64,000 bases of DNA from Thermithiobacillus tepidarius DSM 3134 (GTDB lineage: Bacteria; Pseudomonadota; Gammaproteobacteria; Acidithiobacillales; Thermithiobacillaceae): assembly GCF_000423825.1 (NCBI RefSeq), contig NZ_AUIS01000012.1:1-64000 (forward strand). The letters run 5' to 3'. The notes beneath the pieces are model-generated. The model worked only from the letters and a program-made list of their open reading frames with translations, did no database searches and was not told the origin of the DNA. Positions 1-9,239 of the stretch are shown here, in pieces (the stretch's first letter is position 1; every line of letters starts with the position of its first letter). A program made the position numbers and the translations under genes.

Positions 1-1092
1 GCGCACCTTGTCGCTTTGGGCGAGGAAGGCGTGGACGCAGTCGGGGTCGAAGTGGCGGCCGGCCTGCTGCTGGAGGTAGCGGCGGGCATCGGCGACCGAC
101 CAGGCCGGCTTGTAGGGCCGGGTGGAGGTCAGGGCATCGTAGACGTCGGCCACCGCCACGATGCGGGCGGCCAGCGGAATGGCCTGGCCGCGCAGGCCCT
201 GCGGATAGCCGCTGCCGTCGTACTGCTCGTGATGGCCCAGGGCAATCACCGCGCCGAGCTGCAGATAGCGCGACGGACTGCCGCTCAGGATGGCATGGCC
301 GATCGTGGTGTGCGCCTGCATGATGCGGAACTCCTCGGCGGTGAGCCGGCCGGCCTTGAGCAGGATGCTGTCGGGCACGCCGATCTTGCCGATGTCGTGC
401 ATGGGCGCGGCCAGCTCGATCTCGTCGCACTCGGCCTCGCTCAGGCCCACGGCTTCGGCCAACAGGCGCGAGTACTTGGCCATGCGCAGCACGTGATTGC
501 CGGTCTCCTCGTCGCGGTACTCGCCGGCCTTGGCCAGGCGCAGCAGGGTCTCGCGCTCGCGGGCGCGGATCTCGCGGGTGGCCAGGGCCACCTGGTCTTC
601 CAGCCAGTGGGCGCGGTGCTTGATGAGCTGCTGCTGGCGGCGCAGGGTCAGCAGGTTGCGGCAGCGGGCGCGGCATTCGTACTGGTCGATGGGACGGGTG
701 AGGAAGTCGCTGGCGCCGGCATCCAGGGCCTGGTAGCGGATCTGCGGGTCCTCCACCACCGTGATCACCACCAGCGGCACGTCGGCGCAGCCGGGCAGGG
801 CGCGGATGCGCTGGATGAAGGTCACGCCGTCCATGCTCGGCATCTTGTAGTCGGTCAGGATCAGGTCCGGCGGCTGCCGCTGGGCACGCGCCAGCGCCGC
901 CTCCGGCTCCGCAAAACTCTCCACCACCAAGCCCGGATCCATCGCCCGCACCAGCTCCTCCAGAATCTTCCGGCCACCGGCTTGGTCGTCCACGATCAGC
1001 ACGAAGGATGGACGCCCGGCAAGCCCGGGCTCGGCCGGAATTGCGTCTGCCCATGCCGCATGAAATGGTGGTGATTGGTCAAGCAGCGTCAT
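1..1092 (-). CDS. HD-GYP response regulator (RpfG-like), 3' end outside window
   Basis: Response regulator joined to an HD-GYP cyclic-di-GMP phosphodiesterase domain; the 364 codons in the window stay open to the edge, so the C-terminus is missing. The receiver domain (about residues 28-145) has the acidic pair D35/D36, phospho-acceptor D81 and switch T111, but the usual switch lysine before proline is R133. After a linker, the output domain shows HDIGK at 232-236 and a DGSGYP motif at 292-297, the full HD-GYP signature expected of an active enzyme. ATG at 1092 is preceded by GGAG about 11 nt upstream. No sensor kinase is adjacent, so the input signal is unknown. The likely role is lowering c-di-GMP in response to phosphorylation; a link to the pilus genes 53 kb away would be speculation. 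Confidence 0.9.
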   Translation of the reverse strand, partial: MTLLDQSPPFHAAWADAIPAEPGLAGRPSFVLIVDDQAGGRKILEELVRAMDPGLVVESFAEPEAALARAQRQPPDLILTDYKMPSMDGVTFIQRIRALPGCADVPLVVITVVEDPQIRYQALDAGASDFLTRPIDQYECRARCRNLLTLRRQQQLIKHRAHWLEDQVALATREIRARERETLLRLAKAGEYRDEETGNHVLRMAKYSRLLAEAVGLSEAECDEIELAAPMHDIGKIGVPDSILLKAGRLTAEEFRIMQAHTTIGHAILSGSPSRYLQLGAVIALGHHEQYDGSGYPQGLRGQAIPLAARIVAVADVYDALTSTRPYKPAWSVADARRYLQQQAGRHFDPDCVHAFLAQSDKVR

Positions 1093-1237
1093 GCGAATCC
1101 GAACTCCAACGGAGGAATGTCGAAGCGTGCGGACACGCTCCAATCAGGAGCGCGCCCACGCTTTGCCTGCTCCTTTCGCGAACAAGCCAGAACCTCAGCA
1201 AATCCGCAACGGCGGCGAGGGCCGGGCGGCGAGGAGA

Positions 1238-1263
1238 CGAGCCTATTTCCCGAGCCTGTTTCC
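1238..1263. repeat. Tandem 13-bp direct repeat upstream of the HD-GYP gene
   Basis: Two abutting 13-bp units (1238-1250 and 1251-1263) differ at one base. They lie in the 287-bp gap between the HD-GYP start and tRNA-Pro, about 150 bp upstream of the ATG. They could be a regulator binding site or a chance slippage product. The rest of the gap shows only the tRNA-Pro terminator. Confidence 0.6.
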
Positions 1264-1323
1264 GGGGTGAGGCTGACCGATGCGGTCATCGAGGGCGGCA
1301 ACGAGTCCCGCACGCGCGTTTGC

Positions 1324-1360
1324 AAAGAAAAAGGCGGTTAGTGCCGAGACACTAACCGCC
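1324..1360 (-). terminator. Rho-independent terminator of tRNA-Pro
   Basis: A perfect 11-bp inverted repeat (1333-1343 with 1350-1360, 6-nt loop) is followed on the minus strand by a T-rich run at 1332-1325. It lies 20 nt downstream of the tRNA-Pro 3' end and also insulates the HD-GYP gene from upstream transcription. Confidence 0.9.
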
Positions 1361-1379
1361 TGCCGTTGCTGATCGAAAC

Positions 1380-1456
<77 letters not shown>

Positions 1457-1469
1457 TGCAAGAGCGCAG

Positions 1470-1498
1470 AGTTTAACCGGAGCCCCATGCCAGGTCAA
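1470..1498 (-). promoter_or_regulatory. Sigma-70 promoter of tRNA-Pro
   Basis: -35 TTGACC (1498-1493), 17-bp spacer, -10 TAAACT (1475-1470). Predicted transcription starts about 6-7 nt before the mature 5' end. The same TAAACT -10 is found before tRNA-Thr. Confidence 0.75.
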
Positions 1499-1512
1499 GC
1501 CGGAACACCCGC

Positions 1513-1884
1513 TCAGGATCGGCAGAGTTTCAGGATGGCCTGCAGCTCCCGGCGCAGGGCCGCCAAGTCCACGCCCGACCGGGGAGCGGCGGGCGGCTGG
1601 GCGACGGACTGCTGCGAAAGGCGCTCGCGGGCGCCCTGGATGGTGAAGCCCTGCCGATAGAGCAGGTCCCGGATCTGGCGGGCCAGGAGAATGTCCGCCT
1701 CCTGGTAATAGCGGCGGTTGCCGCGACGCTTGATGGGCGACAGGGAAGGAAATTCCTGCTCCCAGTAGCGCAGGACGTGCGCTTTCACGCCGCACAGCGC
1801 CGCCGCCTCGCCAATGCTGAAATAACGCTTGGCGGGAATGGGCGGCAACGCCGGGCTATCCTTCTCCGGTATCTCCGTTGACAC
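1513..1884 (-). CDS. MerR-family transcriptional regulator downstream of ihfA
   Basis: A 123-aa protein with an N-terminal MerR-type winged helix-turn-helix (about residues 19-85: [16 protein letters not shown], then [13 protein letters not shown] and the wing RRGNRRYY). The C-terminus is a short helical tail with no metal-binding cysteine cluster, so it is not a typical metal sensor. This small MerR-like protein commonly sits behind ihfA in gammaproteobacteria and its target is generally unknown. The start overlaps the end of ihfA by 29 nt, indicating co-transcription and possibly translational coupling. Confidence 0.85.
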   Translation of the reverse strand: MSTEIPEKDSPALPPIPAKRYFSIGEAAALCGVKAHVLRYWEQEFPSLSPIKRRGNRRYYQEADILLARQIRDLLYRQGFTIQGARERLSQQSVAQPPAAPRSGVDLAALRRELQAILKLCRS

Positions 1885-2152
1885 AGGCTTTCAACTTGTT
1901 GCTGGCCCGAAAGCTGACCACGCGTCGGGCCGTTATGGTGATCTCCACGCCGGTCTTCGGGTTGCGGCCCGGGCGCGGATTCTTCTGGCGCAGCGTGAAG
2001 TTGCCGAAGCCGGACAGCTTGATCTCCTCCCCCTGCGCCAGGGCCGAGCGCATCTCGCTGAAGAAGCTTTCCACGATTTCCTTGGCCTCGCGCTTGTTGA
2101 AGCCCACTTTCTCGAACAGCATGTCGGCCAGATCCGCCTTGGTTACCGCCAT
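1856..2152 (-). CDS. ihfA: Integration host factor subunit alpha
   Basis: A 98-aa DNA-bending protein of the HU/IHF family, forming a heterodimer with IhfB to bend DNA in transcription (notably at sigma-54 promoters), replication and recombination. It has the family arm and core ([21 protein letters not shown], shown here as two adjoining parts: GFGNFTLRQ then [12 protein letters not shown]). ATG at 2152 is chosen over an upstream in-frame start because GAGGAG stands about 10 nt before it and the protein then begins [10 protein letters not shown] like its homologues. It follows pheT by 14 nt, the conserved pheST-ihfA arrangement. Confidence 0.97.
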   Translation of the reverse strand: MAVTKADLADMLFEKVGFNKREAKEIVESFFSEMRSALAQGEEIKLSGFGNFTLRQKNPRPGRNPKTGVEITITARRVVSFRASNKLKACVNGDTGEG

Positions 2153-2166
2153 ATGACTGATTCTCC

Positions 2167-4533
2167 TCACTGACGCAGGGTGACCGGGCACACTTGGCGC
2201 ACCCGCATCAACACCGCTTCCATTGCCTGACTGATGGCCTCGTCATCCAGAGTCTTTTCGTCGCTTTGCAGCAGCAGGCTGAAGGCCAGGCTCTGCTGAT
2301 CTTCGGGAATGCCCGCCCCCTGGTAGCGGTCGAACAACTGTACCTCCCGGATCAGGGACGGTGCCGCCGCCGCGATGGCCGCAGCGATTTCCGCCGCCGG
2401 CACGCTGCGCGGCACCAGCAGCGCCAAATCGCGCCGCAGCGCCGGAAAGCGCGACAGCCCCGTGTAACAAGGAGAAGCTGCGCGCGCCGCGCGCAACGCC
2501 TGCAGATCCAGCTCGAAGAGCACCGGCGTCTGGGACAGATCCAGCGCCTGCAGCAGGCGGGGATGCAGTGTGCCCAGGCGTCCGACCCAGCGGCCGCCAG
2601 CCCGGATGTCGGCGGTCTGCCCCGGGTGCAGGGCGCGATGCGCGCCGGCCTGAAATACGGGCTCGCCGGCCCGCAGCTCCAGGAGCAATGCCTCCACGTC
2701 GCCCTTCACATCGAAGAAATCGGCCGGCTGGCGGTCATTGGCCCAGGACAGCGGAAAGTGCGGGCCGGCGACCAAACCGCCCAGCATGAGCGGCTGCTCC
2801 TCGCCCCGGAAGACCCGGCCCAGCTCGAAGATGCGCACCCGCTGCTGCTGTCGATTCAGATTATAGTGCAAAGTCTGCAACAGGCCGGGCCACAGGCTGG
2901 TGCGCATCACGCCCAGCTCTTGGGAAATCGGGTTGCGCACCGGGATGGCGGGGCACTCGGGATCGATGCGCGCCTGCCACTCGGCGGAAACGAAGCTGTA
3001 GGTGATGACCTCGTGGTAGTCCCGCCCGGCCAGCAGGTGCCGCAACGCCGCCGGCTCGCCGCTCTCCACGGCCGGCGGCACCGGCAAGGCGGCCCGCGGC
3101 AAAGTCACCGGCAAGTTGGCATAGCCGTGGATGCGCGCCACCTCCTCGATCAGATCGGCCTCGATGCGCAGATCAAAGCGGCTGCTGGGCGGGCACACCT
3201 GCCAGCCCTCGCCCACGGCGCTCACCGCCATGCCCAGGGCGCCCAGGATGCCGGCGACCTCGGCATCGGGAATGGCCGCACCCAGAATGCGAGCAAGGCG
3301 TTGCCGGCGCAGCAGGATTTGCGGACGCGCGGGCAGGTGCTCTGGATGCTCCAGCACCTGCACCGGCCCCGCCCGGCCACCGCAGATCTCGACGATCAGG
3401 GCGGCGGCCCGGGCCAGGGCCGCCGGCGCCAGCTCCGGGTCCACGCCGCGCTCGAAGCGATGGGAGGCATCGGTATGCAAGCCCAGGCGCCGAGCCCGCC
3501 CGGCCAGGGCCGCCGGCGCGAAAAAAGCGCTTTCCAGGAAGAGGCTGCGGGTGTTGCCGTCCACCGCCGTGGCCAGCCCCCCCATGATGCCGGCCACGGC
3601 CTGGGGGCCGGCCTCGTCGGCGATCACCAGCATGTCCGGGGCCAGGGCCGCCGTGGCGCCGTCCAGCAGCACCAGCTTCTCGCCGGCGCGCGCCAGGCGC
3701 ACCTGCAGGCCGCCCTGCAGCTTGCCGGCGTCGAAGGCATGCAACGGCTGCCCGAGCTCGAGCATGACGTAATTGGCGACGTCCACCACCGGGTGGATGG
3801 CACGCAGGCCGGCGCGGCGCAGGCGCTCGCGCAGCCAGTCGGGCGTGCGGGCGCGGGGATCGATGCCGTCGATGCGCTGGCCGCAGTAGCGGGGACAGGC
3901 GGCGGGTGCCTCCACCCGCAGCGCCAAGGACGGCAGATCCGCCGCCGCCACGGGTGCGGCGGCCGGCGCCACCGGCGTGCCGCCGGCCAGGGCCGCCACC
4001 TCGCGGGCCAAGCCGCGCAGAGACAGGCAATCCGCCCGGTTCGGCGTGAGGCCGAGGGTCAGGATCTCGTCATCCAACGCCAGATAGGTGCGCAGATCCT
4101 GCCCCACCGGCGCATCCGGATCCAGGATGAGCAGCCCCTCGGACTTTTCCTCCAGCCCCAGCTCCTGGGCGGAGCAGAGCATGCCGGCGGAAGACTCGCC
4201 GCGCACGCTCGCCGCGCGGATGCTGAGCCCGCCGGGCAGCACCGCGCCCGGCAGGGCAACGGGCACCCGCAGCCCCTCGGCCACGTTGGCCGCGCCGCAC
4301 ACGATCTGCAGGGGCTCGCCACGGCCCGCGTCCACCCAGGTCAACCGCAGCTTGTCGGCATTCGGATGAGGCGCGACGCGCAGCACGGCTCCCACGACCA
4401 CCCCACTGAAGGCGGGTGCCGCCGCCTCCAGGGCTTCCAATTCCAGGCCGGCCATGGTCAGGCGCTCGCCCAGCTCGCGCGCGCTCCAGCCCGGGTTGAT
4501 CCAACTGTGCAGCCATTCTTGGCTAAGACGCAT
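2167..4533 (-). CDS. pheT: Phenylalanyl-tRNA synthetase beta subunit
   Basis: A 788-aa beta subunit of the (alpha-beta)2 PheRS (E. coli about 795 aa). Domain order is as expected: an N-terminal OB-fold tRNA-binding domain (about residues 40-150), the B3/B4 editing region (about 210-370), B5 (about 400-475), a catalytic-like core, and a C-terminal anticodon-binding ferredoxin-like domain in the last 95 residues. It hydrolyses mischarged Tyr-tRNA(Phe) and binds tRNA. The gene starts 17 nt after the pheS stop and precedes ihfA. Confidence 0.97.
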   Translation of the reverse strand: MRLSQEWLHSWINPGWSARELGERLTMAGLELEALEAAAPAFSGVVVGAVLRVAPHPNADKLRLTWVDAGRGEPLQIVCGAANVAEGLRVPVALPGAVLPGGLSIRAASVRGESSAGMLCSAQELGLEEKSEGLLILDPDAPVGQDLRTYLALDDEILTLGLTPNRADCLSLRGLAREVAALAGGTPVAPAAAPVAAADLPSLALRVEAPAACPRYCGQRIDGIDPRARTPDWLRERLRRAGLRAIHPVVDVANYVMLELGQPLHAFDAGKLQGGLQVRLARAGEKLVLLDGATAALAPDMLVIADEAGPQAVAGIMGGLATAVDGNTRSLFLESAFFAPAALAGRARRLGLHTDASHRFERGVDPELAPAALARAAALIVEICGGRAGPVQVLEHPEHLPARPQILLRRQRLARILGAAIPDAEVAGILGALGMAVSAVGEGWQVCPPSSRFDLRIEADLIEEVARIHGYANLPVTLPRAALPVPPAVESGEPAALRHLLAGRDYHEVITYSFVSAEWQARIDPECPAIPVRNPISQELGVMRTSLWPGLLQTLHYNLNRQQQRVRIFELGRVFRGEEQPLMLGGLVAGPHFPLSWANDRQPADFFDVKGDVEALLLELRAGEPVFQAGAHRALHPGQTADIRAGGRWVGRLGTLHPRLLQALDLSQTPVLFELDLQALRAARAASPCYTGLSRFPALRRDLALLVPRSVPAAEIAAAIAAAAPSLIREVQLFDRYQGAGIPEDQQSLAFSLLLQSDEKTLDDEAISQAMEAVLMRVRQVCPVTLRQ

Positions 4534-4550
4534 GCCCTACCCCACTCTCG

Positions 4551-5573
<1,023 letters not shown>

Positions 5574-5590
5574 TCAAGCCCCCACAAACG

Positions 5591-5624
5591 TTCCGGGGAG
5601 AAAGGTGATCCCTTCTCCCCGGAA
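5591..5624 (-). promoter_or_regulatory. Strong hairpin in the rplT-pheS gap
   Basis: A perfect 12-bp inverted repeat (5591-5602 with 5613-5624, 10-nt loop) ends 17 nt before the pheS start. On the minus strand it is followed by CGTTTGTGG, not a clean T tract, so it is not a convincing terminator. E. coli pheST is controlled by an attenuator in this region; whether this hairpin pauses, stabilises or attenuates transcription is unknown. No Phe-rich leader peptide is seen. Confidence 0.6.
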
Positions 5625-5671
5625 TGCTTCAACGAAACACCACGCGCCGGATCATCCAGGCATGCGAAGCT

Positions 5672-6031
5672 TCAGCTCGCCAGCTGCTGCTTGGCAATTT
5701 CCGCCAGCGAGGCGAAAGCCGCCTTGTCGGCCACCGCCAGATCGGCGAGTACCTTGCGGTCCACCTCGACGCCCGCGCTCTGCAGGCCGTTGATAAAGCG
5801 GCTGTAGCTCAGGCCGTACTCGCGGGCGCCGGCGTTGATGCGCACGATCCACAGGCGACGGAAGTCGCGCTTGCGGACGCGGCGATCACGGTATTGATAC
5901 TGGCCGGCCTTCATCACCGCCTGATTGGCGGCGCGGAAGGTACTCTTGCGGCGGCCCCGGTAGCCCTTGGCCTGCTCCAGGATGCGCTTGTGGCGCTGAC
6001 GCGCCTGAACTCCACGTTTAACGCGAGGCAT
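5672..6031 (-). CDS. rplT: Large ribosomal subunit protein bL20
   Basis: A 119-aa, very basic 50S assembly protein with the typical start [16 protein letters not shown] and the conserved core [16 protein letters not shown] and [10 protein letters not shown]. It binds 23S rRNA early in assembly and in many bacteria represses its own operon. It is third in the infC-rpmI-rplT block, 42 nt after rpmI. Confidence 0.98.
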   Translation of the reverse strand: MPRVKRGVQARQRHKRILEQAKGYRGRRKSTFRAANQAVMKAGQYQYRDRRVRKRDFRRLWIVRINAGAREYGLSYSRFINGLQSAGVEVDRKVLADLAVADKAAFASLAEIAKQQLAS

Positions 6032-6073
6032 TGTGATAACTCCTTACGGCGGGAAAGCTTTCCGGCCCGATAC

Positions 6074-6271
6074 TTAAACGAAAGGCAGCATGCGCTTCAA
6101 GGCGGCCACGTCACTGGAGGACGCGACGACCGTATGGCGCAGGTGGCGCTTGCGCTTGGTGGACTTCTTGGTCAGGATGTGGTTCTTGAAGGCGGGACGG
6201 TGCTTGAAACCGCCCTTGCCGGTCCGTGTGAAGCGCTTGGCCGCACCCCGATTGGTCTTCAACTTAGGCAT
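6074..6271 (-). CDS. rpmI: Large ribosomal subunit protein bL35
   Basis: A 65-aa basic protein starting [14 protein letters not shown], the standard bL35 N-terminus, which fixes the start at 6271 rather than at an upstream in-frame codon. It ends ALKRMLPFV. It lies 18 nt after infC. Confidence 0.97.
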   Translation of the reverse strand: MPKLKTNRGAAKRFTRTGKGGFKHRPAFKNHILTKKSTKRKRHLRHTVVASSSDVAALKRMLPFV

Positions 6272-6289
6272 AACTCTCTCCAACAAGTA

Positions 6290-6808
6290 TTAATGTTTAC
6301 GCGGGGCGATGACCATCACCATTTGCCGGCCCTCCAAGCGGGGCCGCTGTTCAACCGCACCATAGTCCTTCAAGTCGCCCTCGACGCGGTTCAGGAGCTG
6401 CAGTCCCAGTTCCTGGTGTGCCATTTCCCGACCGCGGAAGCGCAGGGTGATCTTGGCCTTGTCCCCCTCCTCCAGGAAGCGGATCAGGTTGCGCAACTTC
6501 ACCTGGTAGTCGCCTTCGTCGGTGCCCGGGCGGAACTTGATTTCCTTGATCTGCACCTGCTTCTGCTTCTTGCGCGCCTCGTGCAGCCGCTTGCTTTCCT
6601 GGTACTTGAACTTGCCGTAATCCATGATCCGGCAGACGGGCGGATCCGCATTGGGGGCAATCTCCACCAGGTCCAGACCGGCGGTCTCGGCGGCAGCCAA
6701 GGCAGCCGACAGCGGCACGATGCCGGCCTGCTCGCCGTTTTCGTCAATCAGGCGCACCTTGGGCGCGTTGATCTCCCGGTTAACTCTAACTGACTTTGTC
6801 GAGGCGAT
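6290..6808 (-). CDS. infC: Translation initiation factor IF-3, probable AUC start
   Basis: IF3 keeps ribosomal subunits apart and checks the initiator codon. The protein contains the family blocks [31 protein letters not shown] and [14 protein letters not shown], and ends in the conserved [13 protein letters not shown]. The first ordinary start codon in frame (GTG at 6757) would remove the conserved N-terminal segment VNREINAPK. That segment is encoded upstream in frame, back to the thrS stop TAG (6814-6812), which is itself in the infC frame. The only plausible start is ATC at 6808, with GGAGG exactly 8 nt before it, giving 172 aa (E. coli 180). Non-AUG infC starts are known in other bacteria as the basis of IF3 autoregulation. 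The GGAGG lies inside the end of thrS. Confidence 0.93.
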   Translation of the reverse strand: MASTKSVRVNREINAPKVRLIDENGEQAGIVPLSAALAAAETAGLDLVEIAPNADPPVCRIMDYGKFKYQESKRLHEARKKQKQVQIKEIKFRPGTDEGDYQVKLRNLIRFLEEGDKAKITLRFRGREMAHQELGLQLLNRVEGDLKDYGAVEQRPRLEGRQMVMVIAPRKH

Positions 6809-6811
6809 AGC

Positions 6812-8749
6812 CTAACCCTCCGCTTTGTCCTGTAATTGCGCCCGGCTCTCCACCATGCGCCCGAGCAGGGCACCGAAATCCCGGATCGGCATGGTGCCCA
6901 GGTCGCGGCCGTCGCGGCTGCGCACCGCCACGGTGCCGGCCGCTTGCTCACGGTCGCCGACGACCAGCAGATACGGAACCCTTCGCAAAGTGTGGGCGCG
7001 TATTTTAAAGCCGATCTTCTCGTTTCTCAAGTCGGATTCTACACGAAAACCCATTTTTTTCAGAGTTTCCGTTGCTTCCTGCGCGTAATCCGCCTGCGCG
7101 TCGGTGATATTCATCACCACCGCCTGCACGGGCGCCAGCCAAGGCGGGAACTTGCCTTCGTAGTGCTCGATGAGGACGCCGAAGAAACGCTCCAGGGAAC
7201 CCAGCAGGGCGCGATGGATCATGATGGGGCGCCGGCGCGAGCCGTCCTCGGCCACGTACTCCATGTCGAAGCGCTCGGGCAGGTTGAAATCCAGCTGCAC
7301 CGTGGAGCACTGCCACTTGCGACCGATGGCGTCCTCGATCTTCAGGTCGATCTTGGGCCCGTAGAAGGCGCCGCCACCCTCGTCCACCTGATAGGCCAAG
7401 CCCTTGCGCTCCAGGGCGGTGCGCAGGGCCGCGGTGGCGCTTTCCCAGATGGCGTCGCTGCCCACCGACTCCGCCGGCCGGGTGGAGAGATTGATCTCGT
7501 AGCGCTCGAAGCCGAAGGCGGTGAGGATCTTCTGGATCAGATCCAGCACCCCGAGAATCTCCTCCTCGATCTGGTCCTCGCGGCAGAAGATGTGGGCATC
7601 GTCCTGGGTGAAGCCGCGCACGCGCATGAGCCCATGCAGGGCGCCGGACAGCTCGTGCCGGTAGACCGTGCCGAGTTCCGCCCAGCGGAAGGGCAGCTCG
7701 CGATAGGAGCGCAGCTTGTCCTTGTAGATCAGCACATGGAAGGGACAGTTCATCGGCTTCAGCTGATAGAGCTGATGGTCGTCCTCGATGGGCTGGAACA
7801 TGGACTCGCTGTAGAAGTCGGCGTGGCCGGAAGTCTTCCACAGCTCCTGGTGCGCGATGTGCGGGGTGTAGAGGAGCTCGTAGCCCCCCTGCACGTGCGC
7901 CGCGCGCCAGAAATCCTCCATGAGGCGGCGGATGCGCGCGCCCATGGGATGCCAGAACACCAGGCCGCCGCCGGCATCCTCCTGAATGGAGAAGAGATCG
8001 AGCTCGGTGCCGATGCGCCGGTGATCGCGCCGCTCCGCCTCTTCCTGCTGCTTGAGATAGGCATCGAGCGCGGCCTTGTCCGCCCAGGCGGTGCCGTAGA
8101 TGCGCTGCAGCATGGGGTTGCGGGCGTCGCCGCGCCAATAGGCGCCGGCCACCTTGGTCAGCTTGAAGGCCTTCAGGCGACCGGTGCTGGGCACGTGCGG
8201 GCCGCGGCACAGATCGACGAAATCGCCCTGCCGATAGAGGCTGATGTCCTCCCCCGCCGGGATCTCGCCGATGATCTCTGCCTTGTACTTTTCGCCCATG
8301 CCGCTGAAGAGGCGGATGGCCTCGTCGCGGGGCATCACCTCCCGCTCGACCTTCAGGTCGGCCTTGGCCAGCTCGGCCATCTTGGCCTCGATCCGCGCCA
8401 GGTCTTCGGGCGTAAAGGCCCTGTCGATGGCGAAATCGTAGTAGAAGCCGTTCTCCACGGTGGGACCGATGGTGACCTGGGCCTGCGGATAGAGCGCCTT
8501 GACCGCCTGGGCCAGCAGATGCGCGGTGGAATGACGGATGACCTCGGTGCCCTCGGGACTGTCGGCCGTGACCACGGCAAAGTCCACGTCGTGGTCAATC
8601 AGCGTGGACAGGTCCACCAGCTTGCCGTCCAGACGGACGGCCACCGCCGCCTTCGCCAGCCCCTTGCCGATGCTGGCCGCCACCTCGGCGGCGGTGACGG
8701 GGCGGTCGAACTCCTTTCGGCTCCCATCGGGAAGAGAAACAACGGGCAT
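6812..8749 (-). CDS. thrS: Threonyl-tRNA synthetase
   Basis: A 645-aa class II synthetase: TGS domain (about 1-62), second editing domain (about 63-225, with HSTAHLLAQ and its His-x3-His), catalytic core (about 245-535) and anticodon-binding domain (about 540-640). ATG at 8749 gives MPVVSLPDG, matching the usual N-terminus, with GAGG 7 nt upstream; an in-frame TTG at 8755 is too close to that site. The only space upstream is a 20-nt stretch behind the tRNA-Val terminator, so its promoter is unclear. The stop is two codons before the infC start. Confidence 0.97.
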   Translation of the reverse strand: MPVVSLPDGSRKEFDRPVTAAEVAASIGKGLAKAAVAVRLDGKLVDLSTLIDHDVDFAVVTADSPEGTEVIRHSTAHLLAQAVKALYPQAQVTIGPTVENGFYYDFAIDRAFTPEDLARIEAKMAELAKADLKVEREVMPRDEAIRLFSGMGEKYKAEIIGEIPAGEDISLYRQGDFVDLCRGPHVPSTGRLKAFKLTKVAGAYWRGDARNPMLQRIYGTAWADKAALDAYLKQQEEAERRDHRRIGTELDLFSIQEDAGGGLVFWHPMGARIRRLMEDFWRAAHVQGGYELLYTPHIAHQELWKTSGHADFYSESMFQPIEDDHQLYQLKPMNCPFHVLIYKDKLRSYRELPFRWAELGTVYRHELSGALHGLMRVRGFTQDDAHIFCREDQIEEEILGVLDLIQKILTAFGFERYEINLSTRPAESVGSDAIWESATAALRTALERKGLAYQVDEGGGAFYGPKIDLKIEDAIGRKWQCSTVQLDFNLPERFDMEYVAEDGSRRRPIMIHRALLGSLERFFGVLIEHYEGKFPPWLAPVQAVVMNITDAQADYAQEATETLKKMGFRVESDLRNEKIGFKIRAHTLRRVPYLLVVGDREQAAGTVAVRSRDGRDLGTMPIRDFGALLGRMVESRAQLQDKAEG

Positions 8750-8767
8750 CCGCAAGCCTCGCTATAA

Positions 8768-8795
8768 ACAAAAAAAGCATCACAAATTGCGATGC
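8768..8795 (-). terminator. Rho-independent terminator of tRNA-Val
   Basis: An 8-bp stem with one G-T pair (8777-8784 with 8788-8795, 3-nt loop) is followed on the minus strand by seven T (8776-8770). It lies between tRNA-Val and thrS, ending only 19 nt before the thrS ATG. Confidence 0.9.
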
Positions 8796-8809
8796 CTTCA
8801 TAGGAAAAT

Positions 8810-8884
8810 TGGTAGGCACGGGCGGTTTCGAACCGCCGACCTCTACCGTGTCAAGGTAGCGCTCTCCCCCTGAGCTACGCGCCT
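8810..8884 (-). tRNA. tRNA-Val (anticodon GAC)
   Basis: A 75-nt cloverleaf with encoded CCA. Acceptor AGGCGCG pairs with CGTGCCT (one wobble), the T arm is GGCGG/CCGCC with TTCGAAA, and the anticodon loop TTGACAC between CTACC and GGTAG gives GAC. Confidence 0.95.
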
Positions 8885-8896
8885 AAAGTACCGCCA

Positions 8897-8925
8897 AACT
8901 TACCATCCCACCCGGCAAAAATCAA
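8897..8925 (-). promoter_or_regulatory. Putative promoter of tRNA-Val
   Basis: -35 TTGATT (8925-8920), 17-bp spacer, -10 TAAGTT (8902-8897, a weak match). Predicted start about 6 nt before the mature tRNA. The -35 overlaps the stop codon of the DUF2818 gene. Confidence 0.5.
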
Positions 8926-9236
8926 GGCCGAGCCAGCATGCGCCGCAGGTTGTAGCGGTAGATGAAGCTTGGGATGGCCAGCACGGCGAAAAGCGACAGG
9001 GTGACGGCATAGAACTCCCAACCCTGCCGCTGCACGTCGCCCATGCTCGCCCGTTCGATGCCGAAGCCGATGGCCAGGGTCACGAAGTACAGCACCAGCC
9101 ACTCCAGCAGTCGCCAGAAAATCTTCTTCTCGCCGGCTTTCGGGGCAAACAGGAAGAAGATCCGACTCGTCAGCCACGGCAGATTGGCCGCCACCACCGC
9201 GACGAAGAGGAAGAACCAGACGCCGGTCTTGGCCAT
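8922..9236 (-). CDS. DUF2818 family membrane protein
   Basis: A 104-aa hydrophobic protein with a probable signal-anchor (residues 5-24) and two or three further membrane segments (about 40-62, 72-92), ending in a basic tail. It matches the DUF2818 family, which is typically found right behind nuoN in proteobacteria; its function is unknown, though the position suggests a role in complex I assembly or stability. It starts 3 nt after the nuoN stop and is the last gene of the nuo operon. Confidence 0.8.
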   Translation of the reverse strand: MAKTGVWFFLFVAVVAANLPWLTSRIFFLFAPKAGEKKIFWRLLEWLVLYFVTLAIGFGIERASMGDVQRQGWEFYAVTLSLFAVLAIPSFIYRYNLRRMLARP

Positions 9237-9239
9237 GAC

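Noticed and set aside
1093-1323. Possible c-di-GMP riboswitch (GEMM) upstream of the HD-GYP gene
   Set aside because: Short GGCAAA-like stretches occur, but the conserved GEMM core and the paired stems cannot be assembled.
1075-1341. Small open frames on both strands between the HD-GYP gene and tRNA-Pro
   Set aside because: They overlap the terminator or tandem repeat and lack ribosome-binding sites and any known similarity.
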